Translations under genes and position numbers: made by a program
DNA from: an uncultured Caulobacteraceae bacterium
Lineage (GTDB): Bacteria; Pseudomonadota; Alphaproteobacteria; Caulobacterales; TH1-2
NCBI GenBank assembly: GCA_937967425.1
Contig: CALBST010000385.1
Location: 1-7,553 of the forward strand
Direction of reading: 5' to 3'
DNA: 7,553 nucleotides
Notes under the pieces: generated by a model
The model's database searches: none
The model's input: only the letters and a program-made list of their open reading frames with translations
Told to the model about the DNA's origin: nothing
Shown: in pieces, positions 1 through 7,553 of the stretch
Position numbering within the stretch: the stretch's first letter is position 1
Layout of the letters: each line of letters opens with the position of its first letter

Positions 1-754
1 CGTCCTCGCCGTTGATGGCCAGTGCCGGGATGTCGTCCAGCGCGGTCTCAACGGGCTTCAGGCGTTCTGACGCGGCGCCCTTCTGACCCAAAAGCTGCAA
101 TTCGTCCAGTGTGACGCTTTCAGCCTCGGTAAAGGGGCCGACTGCCGTGCGGCGGAGCCGCCAGACATGGCCCTCCGCGCCAAGTTTTGCCGCCAGATCA
201 CGGACCAAGGCGCGGATGTAGAAGCCTTTGCCTGACCTGAACCGGAAGGTGGCGAGGTCATCGCCTTCGGTTCCAACCAGCTCGGCTTCGTAAACGGTGA
301 CTTTTCGGGGCTCGAGCTCGACCGCCTCGCCGGCGCGGGCGAGGTCATAGGCGCGCTCGCCATCGACCTTCACGGCGCTGAATTGGGGCGGGATCTGCTC
401 GATCTCGCCAATGAAGGCTGGCAGCGCGGCGCGGATGGCCTCGGGCGTCGGGCGAACGTCGCTCTCGGCGATCGACTTGCCTTCGCGGTCCTGCGTGTCG
501 GTCGAGACGCCCCATTTGATGGTGAAGAGGTAGGTCTTCCGGGCCTCCATCAGCCAAGGGACTGTCTTCGTCGCCTCGCCGAGCGCAATCGGCAGGATGC
601 CTGACGCTAGCGGATCGAGCGTGCCGGCGTGGCCCGCCTTTTGGGCGTTGAAAATTCGGCGAACAGCGGAGACGGCATGCGTCGACGTCATGTCGTCCGG
701 CTTATCAAGCACGACCCAACCGGAAACGTCATCGCCCTTCTTGCGGCGGCCCAT
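1..754 (-). CDS. truB: tRNA pseudouridine(55) synthase TruB, 3' end cut by window edge
   Basis: TruB converts U55 of the tRNA T-loop to pseudouridine in the cytoplasm. The window holds 251 codons. The N-terminus ([23 protein letters not shown]) is typical of the family. The catalytic block [23 protein letters not shown] is at about residues 41-63, with D47 as the expected catalytic aspartate. The second core motif is [14 protein letters not shown] at about 174-187, followed by [10 protein letters not shown]. Most of the synthase domain is present; the E. coli enzyme is 314 residues, so the C-terminal (PUA-like) end is missing only because the window stops. The ATG at 754 is chosen because a GAGGAG Shine-Dalgarno sits 8 bases upstream, and because the start shares a base with the rbfA stop (TGATG), which suggests translational coupling. 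No broken or missing key residue is seen. The family call is very secure. Confidence 0.97.
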   Translation of the reverse strand, partial: MGRRKKGDDVSGWVVLDKPDDMTSTHAVSAVRRIFNAQKAGHAGTLDPLASGILPIALGEATKTVPWLMEARKTYLFTIKWGVSTDTQDREGKSIAESDVRPTPEAIRAALPAFIGEIEQIPPQFSAVKVDGERAYDLARAGEAVELEPRKVTVYEAELVGTEGDDLATFRFRSGKGFYIRALVRDLAAKLGAEGHVWRLRRTAVGPFTEAESVTLDELQLLGQKGAASERLKPVETALDDIPALAINGED

Positions 755-1176
755 CAACGCTTCTCCTCATCGTCGTCGTGATGGAGATCGCGCGCGACTT
801 CAGGGCTGGCGAGCAGCTCGTCGATGTGGCGGGCTTCGTCGTAGGAGACGTCCGGCTGAAAATGCAGCTCGGGCGTGAACTTGAGATCGATGCTGCGCGC
901 GAGCCTGCCGCGCAAGAATGACGCGACGCGCGTCAGGCCATCGGCGATCTCATGCGGATTGCCTGGTCCGAGCGAGGAGACGAACGCCGTCATGTGCTTC
1001 AAATCCGGCGATGCGCGGACTTCACCGATGGTAATGTAAGCACCCTTCAACGCGGGATCGCGTAGTTCTTCGCGCTGCACGATGTCGACCAGCGCATGGC
1101 GCACCAGTTCAGCGGCGCGCAATTGGCGCTGCGAGGGGCCGCGCCCCTCATGTCCACCGCGAGACCTGCGTTTCAT
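754..1176 (-). CDS. rbfA: 30S ribosome-binding factor RbfA
   Basis: RbfA is a small KH-fold protein that binds immature 30S subunits near helix 1 of 16S rRNA and assists late maturation. The predicted product is 140 residues, near the usual 110-150. Visible family features are [20 protein letters not shown] (14-33), [29 protein letters not shown] (38-66) and the C-terminal half [36 protein letters not shown] (87-122). The tail is charged and hydrophilic (HHDDDEEKR). The frame is open further upstream, but the Met at 1176 is chosen: the residues before it have no RbfA character and lie inside the preceding lipoprotein gene in another frame. No good Shine-Dalgarno is visible. The lipoprotein stop and this start read TAA-A-ATG, one base apart, so translation is probably coupled. 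Confidence 0.95.
   Translation of the reverse strand: MKRRSRGGHEGRGPSQRQLRAAELVRHALVDIVQREELRDPALKGAYITIGEVRASPDLKHMTAFVSSLGPGNPHEIADGLTRVASFLRGRLARSIDLKFTPELHFQPDVSYDEARHIDELLASPEVARDLHHDDDEEKR
763..768 (-). promoter_or_regulatory. Shine-Dalgarno of truB
   Basis: GAGGAG on the minus strand, 8 bases before the truB ATG and inside the last codons of rbfA. It fixes the truB start at 754. Confidence 0.8.
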
Positions 1177-1177
1177 T

Positions 1178-1771
1178 TTACTGCGCCGTGTACGAGTAGG
1201 CGTTGCAGAGTTGCGGATCGGAGCTCGATGGCGGCTGAGCATCGCCACTAAAGGCCGCGATTTTGAACACCCAGCGCCCGGCGCCATCGACGAACTCGCT
1301 GACAGCCAGATAGCGCGAAACGGCTTCGCCACAAAGGCCGCCGCGCGGCGCGCTCGGCGTCACGTTCTCGGAGATCACGCGATAGAGATAGACCTGAACC
1401 CGCGGATCGCCGCCCAGCACCGCCGCGAAACTTTGTCCGCCAACGCCGGAGCGCGAATCCGCCGGCACGACATTGTAGGGTTGCGCAGTTACGGTCACGC
1501 CGGTCGCGAACGCGAACACGAGCGGCCCCCCGCGCCGCGCCTGCAAGCTGACGCGCAGATTTCCGGTGACCGCGCGCGCATCCTCGTTGGCCGCACGCCA
1601 TTGCGAGCGCGCGATCGCCGGCTCTTCCTGCGGCACCGTATCGACGCGGGTTTCCGCTTCGACGATGGTCTCAGGGCGTTCGCCCGGCACTGTTGAGGCG
1701 CTTCGATCGCGGTCGCAGGCGCTCACGCCGAAGGCCAATGCAGCGAAAGCTGTCAAAATAATCTTCCGCAT
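1178..1771 (-). CDS. Predicted lipoprotein of unknown function, between infB and rbfA
   Basis: I do not recognise a named family. The 197-residue product begins MRKIILTAFAALAFGVSAC: two basic residues, a short hydrophobic stretch and a lipobox-like VSAC, so lipidation at C19 is predicted. The next residue is Asp (CDRDR), which in E. coli favours inner-membrane retention; whether that rule holds here is unknown. Residues 22-65 look like a flexible, acidic linker. Residues 66-197 form a compact, probably beta-rich domain (LRVSLQ, LVFAFATGVTVTAQPYNVV, VQVYLYRVISENV, WVFKIAAFSG) with two cysteines, C147 (GGLCGE) and C189 (QLCNAYSY), which could form a disulfide. The start at 1771 is supported by GAGG six bases upstream; longer in-frame starts lie inside infB and would lose the signal peptide. 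It sits 8 bases after infB and 1 base before rbfA, so it is cotranscribed. The composition resembles its neighbours. Confidence 0.8.
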   Translation of the reverse strand: MRKIILTAFAALAFGVSACDRDRSASTVPGERPETIVEAETRVDTVPQEEPAIARSQWRAANEDARAVTGNLRVSLQARRGGPLVFAFATGVTVTAQPYNVVPADSRSGVGGQSFAAVLGGDPRVQVYLYRVISENVTPSAPRGGLCGEAVSRYLAVSEFVDGAGRWVFKIAAFSGDAQPPSSSDPQLCNAYSYTAQ

Positions 1772-1779
1772 GTCACGCC

Positions 1780-4354
<2,575 letters not shown>

Positions 4355-4362
<8 letters not shown>

Positions 4363-4390
4363 GCAGTGGTGTTGCCGATCCTAAATTCAT
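4355..4390 (-). CDS. Possible 11-codon leader peptide overlapping the infB start
   Basis: In the 45-base gap after ylxR an ATG opens a mini-frame, [11 protein letters not shown], whose TGA stop lies inside codons 2-3 of infB in another frame. A stop that overlaps the infB start could let ribosomes terminate and reinitiate, which would help because infB itself has no strong Shine-Dalgarno. No good ribosome-binding site precedes the mini-frame, and a short frame like this arises easily by chance. Speculative. Confidence 0.15.
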
Positions 4391-4407
4391 CTTCACGCGC
4401 GGTATTC

Positions 4408-5133
4408 TCAAACGTCTTCTTGCCCGCCGCGGCTCTGGTCCATTGAAGGTCCAGCGTCCGCGCCGCCCAGTCCCAGACCAATAGAGCGCCAGGGTGTGGG
4501 CCAAGAGGTCGGAACGATGGGACGGAAACCCGAAAGGCGGCCAATTTCAGCCGCCCAAACCGAAGCCAAGCGCTCTTGAAGCAGGCAAGCGTGTATCACA
4601 CGTTCCCGCCCCAAGGCCACGCCCAAATCCGAAGAGCTGAAGCACCCAACGGCCGCAGGCGGCCGGCCCCAGAGCCCTATATGGAGGCTCATCAGCTTTT
4701 CGCGACCCTCTTCGGCGCCATCTTCGGCTTCGATCAGCAAAAAAGGCGGCTTAGAGCGAATCGCGGCGTCGACTTGCGTTGCACCGACAGCAATCGCGCC
4801 AGCGCGCTGGGCCATACCGAGCTGATCGAGACAGCGGCGTGACAACAGCGTTTCCACCGTGTTCGCCACGCCTTCGGGAACCTGGACCTGCGTCTTGAAG
4901 GCGCGCGCAAAGGCGCCCTTCTTGACCGCCAGCTCTATCGTGGCGCGGTCGGCGCGCACCCACGCGCCCCGCCCCGGCAGCTTCGCTGCGACATCCGGCG
5001 TCACGACGCCATCGGGCGCCAGCGCGAACCGGATCAGGTTTGCGCCACTGTCGTGATCACCACTGACTATGCAGCGCCGCTCGCGTTCGCGGCGCGGCCC
5101 CTTAGCCTCTATCTGGGAAGACGCTGGCGACAT
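4408..5133 (-). CDS. ylxR: YlxR-family RNA-binding protein with L7Ae-like C-terminal domain (DUF448)
   Basis: This is the small-operon RNA-binding protein usually found between nusA and infB. The YlxR/DUF448 domain is at about 18-90, with RRCIVSGDHDSGANLIRFALAPDG and the hallmark LPGRGAWV (52-59), then KKGAFARAFK. A second domain at about 98-203 resembles L7Ae-type ribosomal proteins (GMAQRAGAIAVGATQV, then FSSSDLGVALGRERVIHACL and RLSGFRP). This fusion is common in Alphaproteobacteria. Residues 204-241 are a Pro/Trp/Gly-rich tail with no recognised domain. The predicted length is 241 residues, against about 90-100 for single-domain YlxR in Gram-positives. The start at 5133 overlaps nusA by 32 bases but has AAGGAG nine bases upstream, and it gives [25 protein letters not shown]. 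The molecular role is poorly defined; RNA or ribosome binding is family-level inference. Confidence 0.93.
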   Translation of the reverse strand: MSPASSQIEAKGPRRERERRCIVSGDHDSGANLIRFALAPDGVVTPDVAAKLPGRGAWVRADRATIELAVKKGAFARAFKTQVQVPEGVANTVETLLSRRCLDQLGMAQRAGAIAVGATQVDAAIRSKPPFLLIEAEDGAEEGREKLMSLHIGLWGRPPAAVGCFSSSDLGVALGRERVIHACLLQERLASVWAAEIGRLSGFRPIVPTSWPTPWRSIGLGLGGADAGPSMDQSRGGQEDV

Positions 5134-6754
5134 CGTCGGCGTCTCCTTCGGCTTCAGGTTCGGGCTCCGGCTCCGGCGGCGCTTCGATCCAGCCAGCGGC
5201 GATGCGCGCGTTCAGTACGAGCGCGTCCGCCTGCTCAGCTGTCAGCTGATAATCTTCGAGCACGCCCGGTTCGCGCACGCGCTCGCCGTTCTTGGTTTCG
5301 AAATAGCCGCGGATGTCGTCGCCAACCAGGCCGGCGAAATCCTCGAGCGTCTTCACGCCCTTCTCGCCCAAGGTGACGAGCATGGGACCCGTGAGGCCGG
5401 GGACGTCCTTCAGCGAGTCCTCAACGCCAAGCTCAATACGCTTGGCTTCGAGTTCGGCGGCAAGCTTTTCGAGATAGTCTTGCGCGCGCGCCTGGAGCTC
5501 TTCCGCGATCTCGTCGTTCAAGCCCTCGATCGAAGCCAGCTCGATAGAGTCGACATAAGCGATTTCCTCGACCGTCTCGAAGCCCTCCGACGCCAGCAGC
5601 TGAGCGAACATTTCGTCCACTTCCAGCGCCTTGATGAAAAGCTCGGTGCGCGCAGCAAATTCCTTCTGGCGCCGCTCGGATTCTTCGGCTTCCGTCAGAA
5701 TGTCGATCGACCAGCCTGTGAGCTGCGAAGCGAGGCGCACGTTCTGGCCACGGCGACCAATGGCCAGCGAAAGCTGCGATTCGCCAACAACCACTTCGAC
5801 GCGCGCCTCTTCCGGATCGAGCACGACCTTGGAGACTTCCGCCGGTTGCAACGCGTTGACGATGAACGTTGCCGGATCGGGCGACCACGGAATGATGTCG
5901 ATCTTCTCGCCCTGCAATTCGCCGACAACCGCCTGCACGCGCGCGCCGCGCATACCGACGCACGCGCCGACCGGATCGATTGAGCTGTCGTGCGAAATCA
6001 CCGCAATCTTGGCGCGCGAGCCCGGGTCGCGAGCGGCGGCCTTGATCTCGATCACGCCTTCATAAACTTCCGGTACTTCCTGCGCGAACAGCCGCGCCAT
6101 GAATTCCGGCTTGGCGCGCGACAGGAAAATCTGCGGGCCCTTGGTTTCACGGCGCACGTCATAGACGTAAGCGCGGGTGCGATCGCCGACGCGGAGGTTT
6201 TCGCGCGGAATGCTCTCTGACTTGCGGATCACGCCCTCGGCGCGGCCGAGATCGACGATGACGTTGTAAAATTCAACGCGCTTCACAACACCGTTGATGA
6301 TCTCGCCGATGCGATCTTTGTACTCACCGTACTGGCGCTCGCGCTCAGCTTCGCGAACTTCGTGATTGATCACTTGCTTAGCCGTTTGCGCGGCGACACG
6401 ACCGAATTCGATCGGCGGCAGCAACTCGACATACTCCTTGCCGAGCACCGCTTCCTTGTCCGACTTCAGCGCCACATCGAGCATGATGTCAGTCGACGGA
6501 TTGAACGGGCGCGTTTCCGGATCGAGAACGCTATCGTCCACCACCGTCATGACGCGCTTCAGCTCCATCTCACCGGTCTTCGGGTCGATGGTGGCGCGGA
6601 TATCGTGCTCGGCGCCGTAGCGTGAGCGCGCGGCCTTCTGCAGCGCGTGCTCCATCGCCTGGATGACAATCTCCTTATCGATTGACTTTTCGCGCGCGAC
6701 CGCGTCGGCGATCTGCAGAATTTCCAGCCGGTTTGCTGAAATGCCGGTGCTCAT
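5102..6754 (-). CDS. nusA: Transcription termination/antitermination factor NusA
   Basis: NusA binds RNA polymerase and nascent RNA and modulates pausing, intrinsic termination and antitermination. The product is 550 residues. Visible in order: the N-terminal polymerase-binding domain (about 1-130, [20 protein letters not shown]); an S1 domain (about 147-213, [21 protein letters not shown]); KH1 with [18 protein letters not shown] (263-280); KH2 with [19 protein letters not shown] (330-348); and two C-terminal acidic repeats of helix-hairpin-helix type (about 380-430 and 445-520), as in proteobacterial NusA. The last 25 residues are an acidic, Pro-Glu-rich tail. The start at 6754 has GAGAGGA six bases upstream. 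The frame stays open to 6829, but that extension is translated REP-like repeat and is rejected. It follows rimP by 161 bases and overlaps ylxR by 32. Confidence 0.98.
   Translation of the reverse strand: MSTGISANRLEILQIADAVAREKSIDKEIVIQAMEHALQKAARSRYGAEHDIRATIDPKTGEMELKRVMTVVDDSVLDPETRPFNPSTDIMLDVALKSDKEAVLGKEYVELLPPIEFGRVAAQTAKQVINHEVREAERERQYGEYKDRIGEIINGVVKRVEFYNVIVDLGRAEGVIRKSESIPRENLRVGDRTRAYVYDVRRETKGPQIFLSRAKPEFMARLFAQEVPEVYEGVIEIKAAARDPGSRAKIAVISHDSSIDPVGACVGMRGARVQAVVGELQGEKIDIIPWSPDPATFIVNALQPAEVSKVVLDPEEARVEVVVGESQLSLAIGRRGQNVRLASQLTGWSIDILTEAEESERRQKEFAARTELFIKALEVDEMFAQLLASEGFETVEEIAYVDSIELASIEGLNDEIAEELQARAQDYLEKLAAELEAKRIELGVEDSLKDVPGLTGPMLVTLGEKGVKTLEDFAGLVGDDIRGYFETKNGERVREPGVLEDYQLTAEQADALVLNARIAAGWIEAPPEPEPEPEAEGDADDVASVFPDRG
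5143..5148 (-). promoter_or_regulatory. Shine-Dalgarno of ylxR inside nusA
   Basis: AAGGAG on the minus strand, nine bases before the ylxR ATG and inside the codons for the acidic tail of NusA. It decides the overlapping start at 5133. Confidence 0.75.
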
Positions 6755-6760
6755 ACTTCT

Positions 6761-6767
6761 TCCTCTC
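6761..6767 (-). promoter_or_regulatory. Shine-Dalgarno of nusA
   Basis: GAGAGGA on the minus strand, six bases before the nusA ATG. It supports the start at 6754 over the longer open frame that runs through the neighbouring repeat. Confidence 0.8.
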
Positions 6768-6773
6768 TTCGAG

Positions 6774-6811
6774 CCCCCTCCTCTTGAGAGGAGGGGGTTG
6801 GGGGTGGGGTG
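6774..6811 (+). repeat. REP-like palindromic unit 1
   Basis: An 11-base inverted repeat (arms 6774-6784 and 6787-6797, CCCCCTCCTCT and its exact complement, two-base centre) is followed by a G-rich tail, TTGGGGGTGGGGTG. The same layout, in reverse orientation, occurs in unit 2. Palindrome plus GGG-rich tail is the usual form of extragenic repeats in several alphaproteobacterial genomes, but copy number cannot be judged from this window. Confidence 0.7.
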
Positions 6812-6873
6812 ATGCGCCAACCTCGCCAATCCCAGCGCGAACGGTGCATCGCCGACCTTTTGAGGACGAGGTT

Positions 6874-6908
6874 CACCCCGCCCCTAACCCCTCCCCTCAT
6901 GGGGAGGG
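6874..6908 (-). repeat. REP-like palindromic unit 2, inverted relative to unit 1
   Basis: Read on the minus strand, an 8-base inverted repeat (arms 6901-6908 and 6889-6896, CCCTCCCC / GGGGAGGG, loop ATGA) is followed by the tail GGTTAGGGGCGGGGTG. It aligns with unit 1 in both palindrome and tail. The two tails face each other across a 62-base spacer that also carries AACCTCG (6819-6825) and its complement CGAGGTT (6867-6873). It begins 7 bases downstream of the rimP stop. Confidence 0.7.
6876..6896 (-). other. Predicted G-quadruplex motif in the rimP-nusA intergenic RNA
   Basis: On the minus strand there are four runs of exactly four G, separated by loops of A, TTA and C. Four tetrads with loops of 1-3-1 bases is a near-ideal G-quadruplex pattern. 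It is on the coding strand, so the mRNA would carry it, 19 bases after the rimP stop. It overlaps REP-like unit 2, so hairpin and quadruplex would compete. Confidence 0.55.
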
Positions 6909-6915
6909 AAATTGT

Positions 6916-7452
6916 TCATTCCTCTTCCACTTCAACACCTGCGGCTTCGGCCGCCTTGGCGCGTCTCAAATCGTCTTCGATCAGCTTGTCGGTCAGCACC
7001 AGGCGCGCGTCCGACAACGCCGAAAACTTCAGTTTTGCTTCGCCGTGTTCGGTCGCGAGCGTGATGTCGTCACCGTCAACAGCTTGGATCACACCCTTCC
7101 AGCGGCGCTGGTTGTTGACCGGCACGGCGGTTTCGAGTTTGGCGTCGAAGCCGACGAAACGCTCGAAATCCTCAATACGCATCAGGGGCCGATCGATGCC
7201 GGGCGAGCTGATTTCTAAGTCGTACTCCCCCTGCACCGGGTCCTCGAGATCGAAGACGGGGCCGAGTGCGCGCGAGAGTTTGCTGCAATCGTCGATGCCC
7301 ATTTGGCCGTCGCTGACGCGCTCGGCCATGATCTGCAGGCGCTTGCGGCGATTACCGGAGAGACGCACGCGCACGATCCGGTAACCAAGGCCAGCGGCCG
7401 TCGGCTCGATCAGCGCAATTACGCGCTCTTCAACAGGGTTCGTCGCGCGCAG
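6916..7452 (-). CDS. rimP: Ribosome maturation factor RimP, probable CTG start
   Basis: RimP binds the 30S precursor and is needed for its efficient maturation. From a CTG at 7452 the product is 178 residues. The N-terminal domain includes VEERVIALIEPTAAGLGYRIVRVRLSG (7-33) and LQIMAER (39-45). The family motif ISSPGIDRPL is at about 81-90, followed by the SH3-like C-terminal domain (RWKGVIQAVDGDDITLATE) and an acidic end. The first canonical start in frame is GTG at 7374, but that would remove 26 residues that look like normal RimP helix 1. Between the upstream in-frame stop (7510-7512) and 7374 there is no ATG, GTG or TTG. CTG at 7452 has GGGAG six bases upstream and gives MRATNPVEERVIALIEP. 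The family is certain; the start is inferred and could reflect a base error. Confidence 0.92.
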   Translation of the reverse strand: MRATNPVEERVIALIEPTAAGLGYRIVRVRLSGNRRKRLQIMAERVSDGQMGIDDCSKLSRALGPVFDLEDPVQGEYDLEISSPGIDRPLMRIEDFERFVGFDAKLETAVPVNNQRRWKGVIQAVDGDDITLATEHGEAKLKFSALSDARLVLTDKLIEDDLRRAKAAEAAGVEVEEE

Positions 7453-7458
7453 TGGCGG

Positions 7459-7463
7459 CTCCC
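7459..7463 (-). promoter_or_regulatory. Shine-Dalgarno supporting a CTG start of rimP
   Basis: GGGAG on the minus strand, six bases before the CTG at 7452. No other start candidate near the conserved N-terminus has a comparable site. Confidence 0.55.
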
Positions 7464-7469
7464 GAGGTA

Positions 7470-7503
7470 AACAAAAAGCGGCGGAGCTTGTGGCCCCGCC
7501 GCT
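7470..7503 (-). terminator. Intrinsic terminator or attenuator directly before rimP
   Basis: On the minus strand, arms AGCGGCGGGGC (7503-7493) and GCTCCGCCGCT (7487-7477) form an 11-base-pair stem with one G-U pair and a CACAA loop, followed by TTTT-G-TTT. On the plus strand no T-run follows, so it acts in the minus direction. It ends 17 bases before the rimP start, leaving no room for a normal promoter between. It is either the terminator of an unseen upstream gene with readthrough, or an attenuator of this operon. Confidence 0.8.
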
Positions 7504-7526
7504 GAACCCTCATCGAGGGCATCAGC
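7501..7526 (-). other. Leader hairpin overlapping the terminator stem
   Basis: GCTGA-T-GCCCTC / GAGGGT-TCAGC with a GAT loop forms an imperfect 11-pair stem with one bulge. Its last three bases (7501-7503) are also the first three of the terminator's 5' arm, so the two stems cannot both form fully. The regulatory meaning is inferred only. Confidence 0.35.
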
Positions 7527-7541
7527 GATGTGTTGGATGGG

Positions 7542-7547
7542 GATATA
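7542..7547 (-). promoter_or_regulatory. Possible -10 element of the operon promoter
   Basis: TATATC on the minus strand resembles a sigma-70 -10 box. A matching -35 would lie beyond the right edge, so it cannot be tested here. If real, it would give a leader of about 80 bases containing the hairpin and terminator. Nothing else gene-like is seen between 7504 and 7553. Confidence 0.2.
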
Positions 7548-7553
7548 GCGGGT

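Noticed and set aside
1082..1696. A 204-codon plus-strand open frame opposite the lipoprotein and rbfA
   Set aside because: It overlaps two minus-strand genes, one of which (rbfA) is certain, and is Arg/His/Ala-rich with no motif.
4651..4664. GGCCGC-AG-GCGGCC inverted repeat as a terminator
   Set aside because: It lies inside the conserved ylxR coding region, has a two-base centre too tight for a good hairpin and no T-run on either side.
5069..5983. A 304-codon plus-strand open frame opposite nusA
   Set aside because: It is a shadow of nusA in a high-GC genome; the protein has no recognisable motif and is rich in Arg, Leu, Asp and Phe, as expected for the complement of common codons.
6755..6829. 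A 25-residue N-terminal extension of NusA
   Set aside because: The frame is open, but the extension is translated from REP-like unit 1, and the ATG at 6754 has a strong Shine-Dalgarno and gives the usual NusA N-terminus.
6916..7374. rimP starting at the GTG at 7374
   Set aside because: This would remove the first helix of RimP, which is clearly encoded upstream in the same frame, and no good ribosome-binding site precedes it.

Overview
The window is the conserved transcription/translation operon rimP-nusA-ylxR-(lipoprotein gene)-rbfA-truB with infB at its centre. Every convincing gene lies on the minus strand, so transcription runs from the right edge (7553) to the left edge (1), and truB runs off the left end. 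The two-domain YlxR/L7Ae-like protein, the IF2 N-terminal signature ([15 protein letters not shown]), the high GC content and the GGGG-rich palindromic repeats point to an alphaproteobacterium. Caulobacterales/Hyphomonadaceae-like is my best guess; this is an impression from protein character, not a search result.

Layout in transcription order: 7553-7453, a leader with a possible -10 box, a small hairpin and a textbook intrinsic terminator ending just before rimP; 7452-6916, rimP, whose full-length reading frame has no ATG, GTG or TTG start and probably uses CTG; 6915-6755, a 161-base intergenic region holding two REP-like palindromic units in inverted orientation and a strong G-quadruplex motif; 6754-5102, nusA; 5133-4408, ylxR, overlapping nusA by 32 bases; 4362-1780, infB; 1771-1178, a predicted lipoprotein of unknown function; 1176-754, rbfA; 754-1, truB (3' end missing).

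The known genes work on RNA and ribosomes: RimP and RbfA mature the 30S subunit, NusA controls elongation and termination, YlxR is an RNA-binding accessory protein, IF2 delivers initiator tRNA, and TruB makes pseudouridine 55 in tRNA. Spacing is very tight from nusA to truB (32-base overlap, 45, 8, 1 and -1 bases), so one polycistronic message with translational coupling is likely. The odd member is the lipoprotein, whose product should leave the cytoplasm yet sits between infB and rbfA with 8 and 1 base gaps.

No defence system, mobile gene, CRISPR array, tRNA or rRNA was seen. The points most worth a second look are the non-canonical rimP start, the terminator placed directly ahead of the operon's first gene, the REP/G-quadruplex block between rimP and nusA, and the inserted lipoprotein gene. 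Long plus-strand open frames opposite infB and nusA are judged to be shadows.
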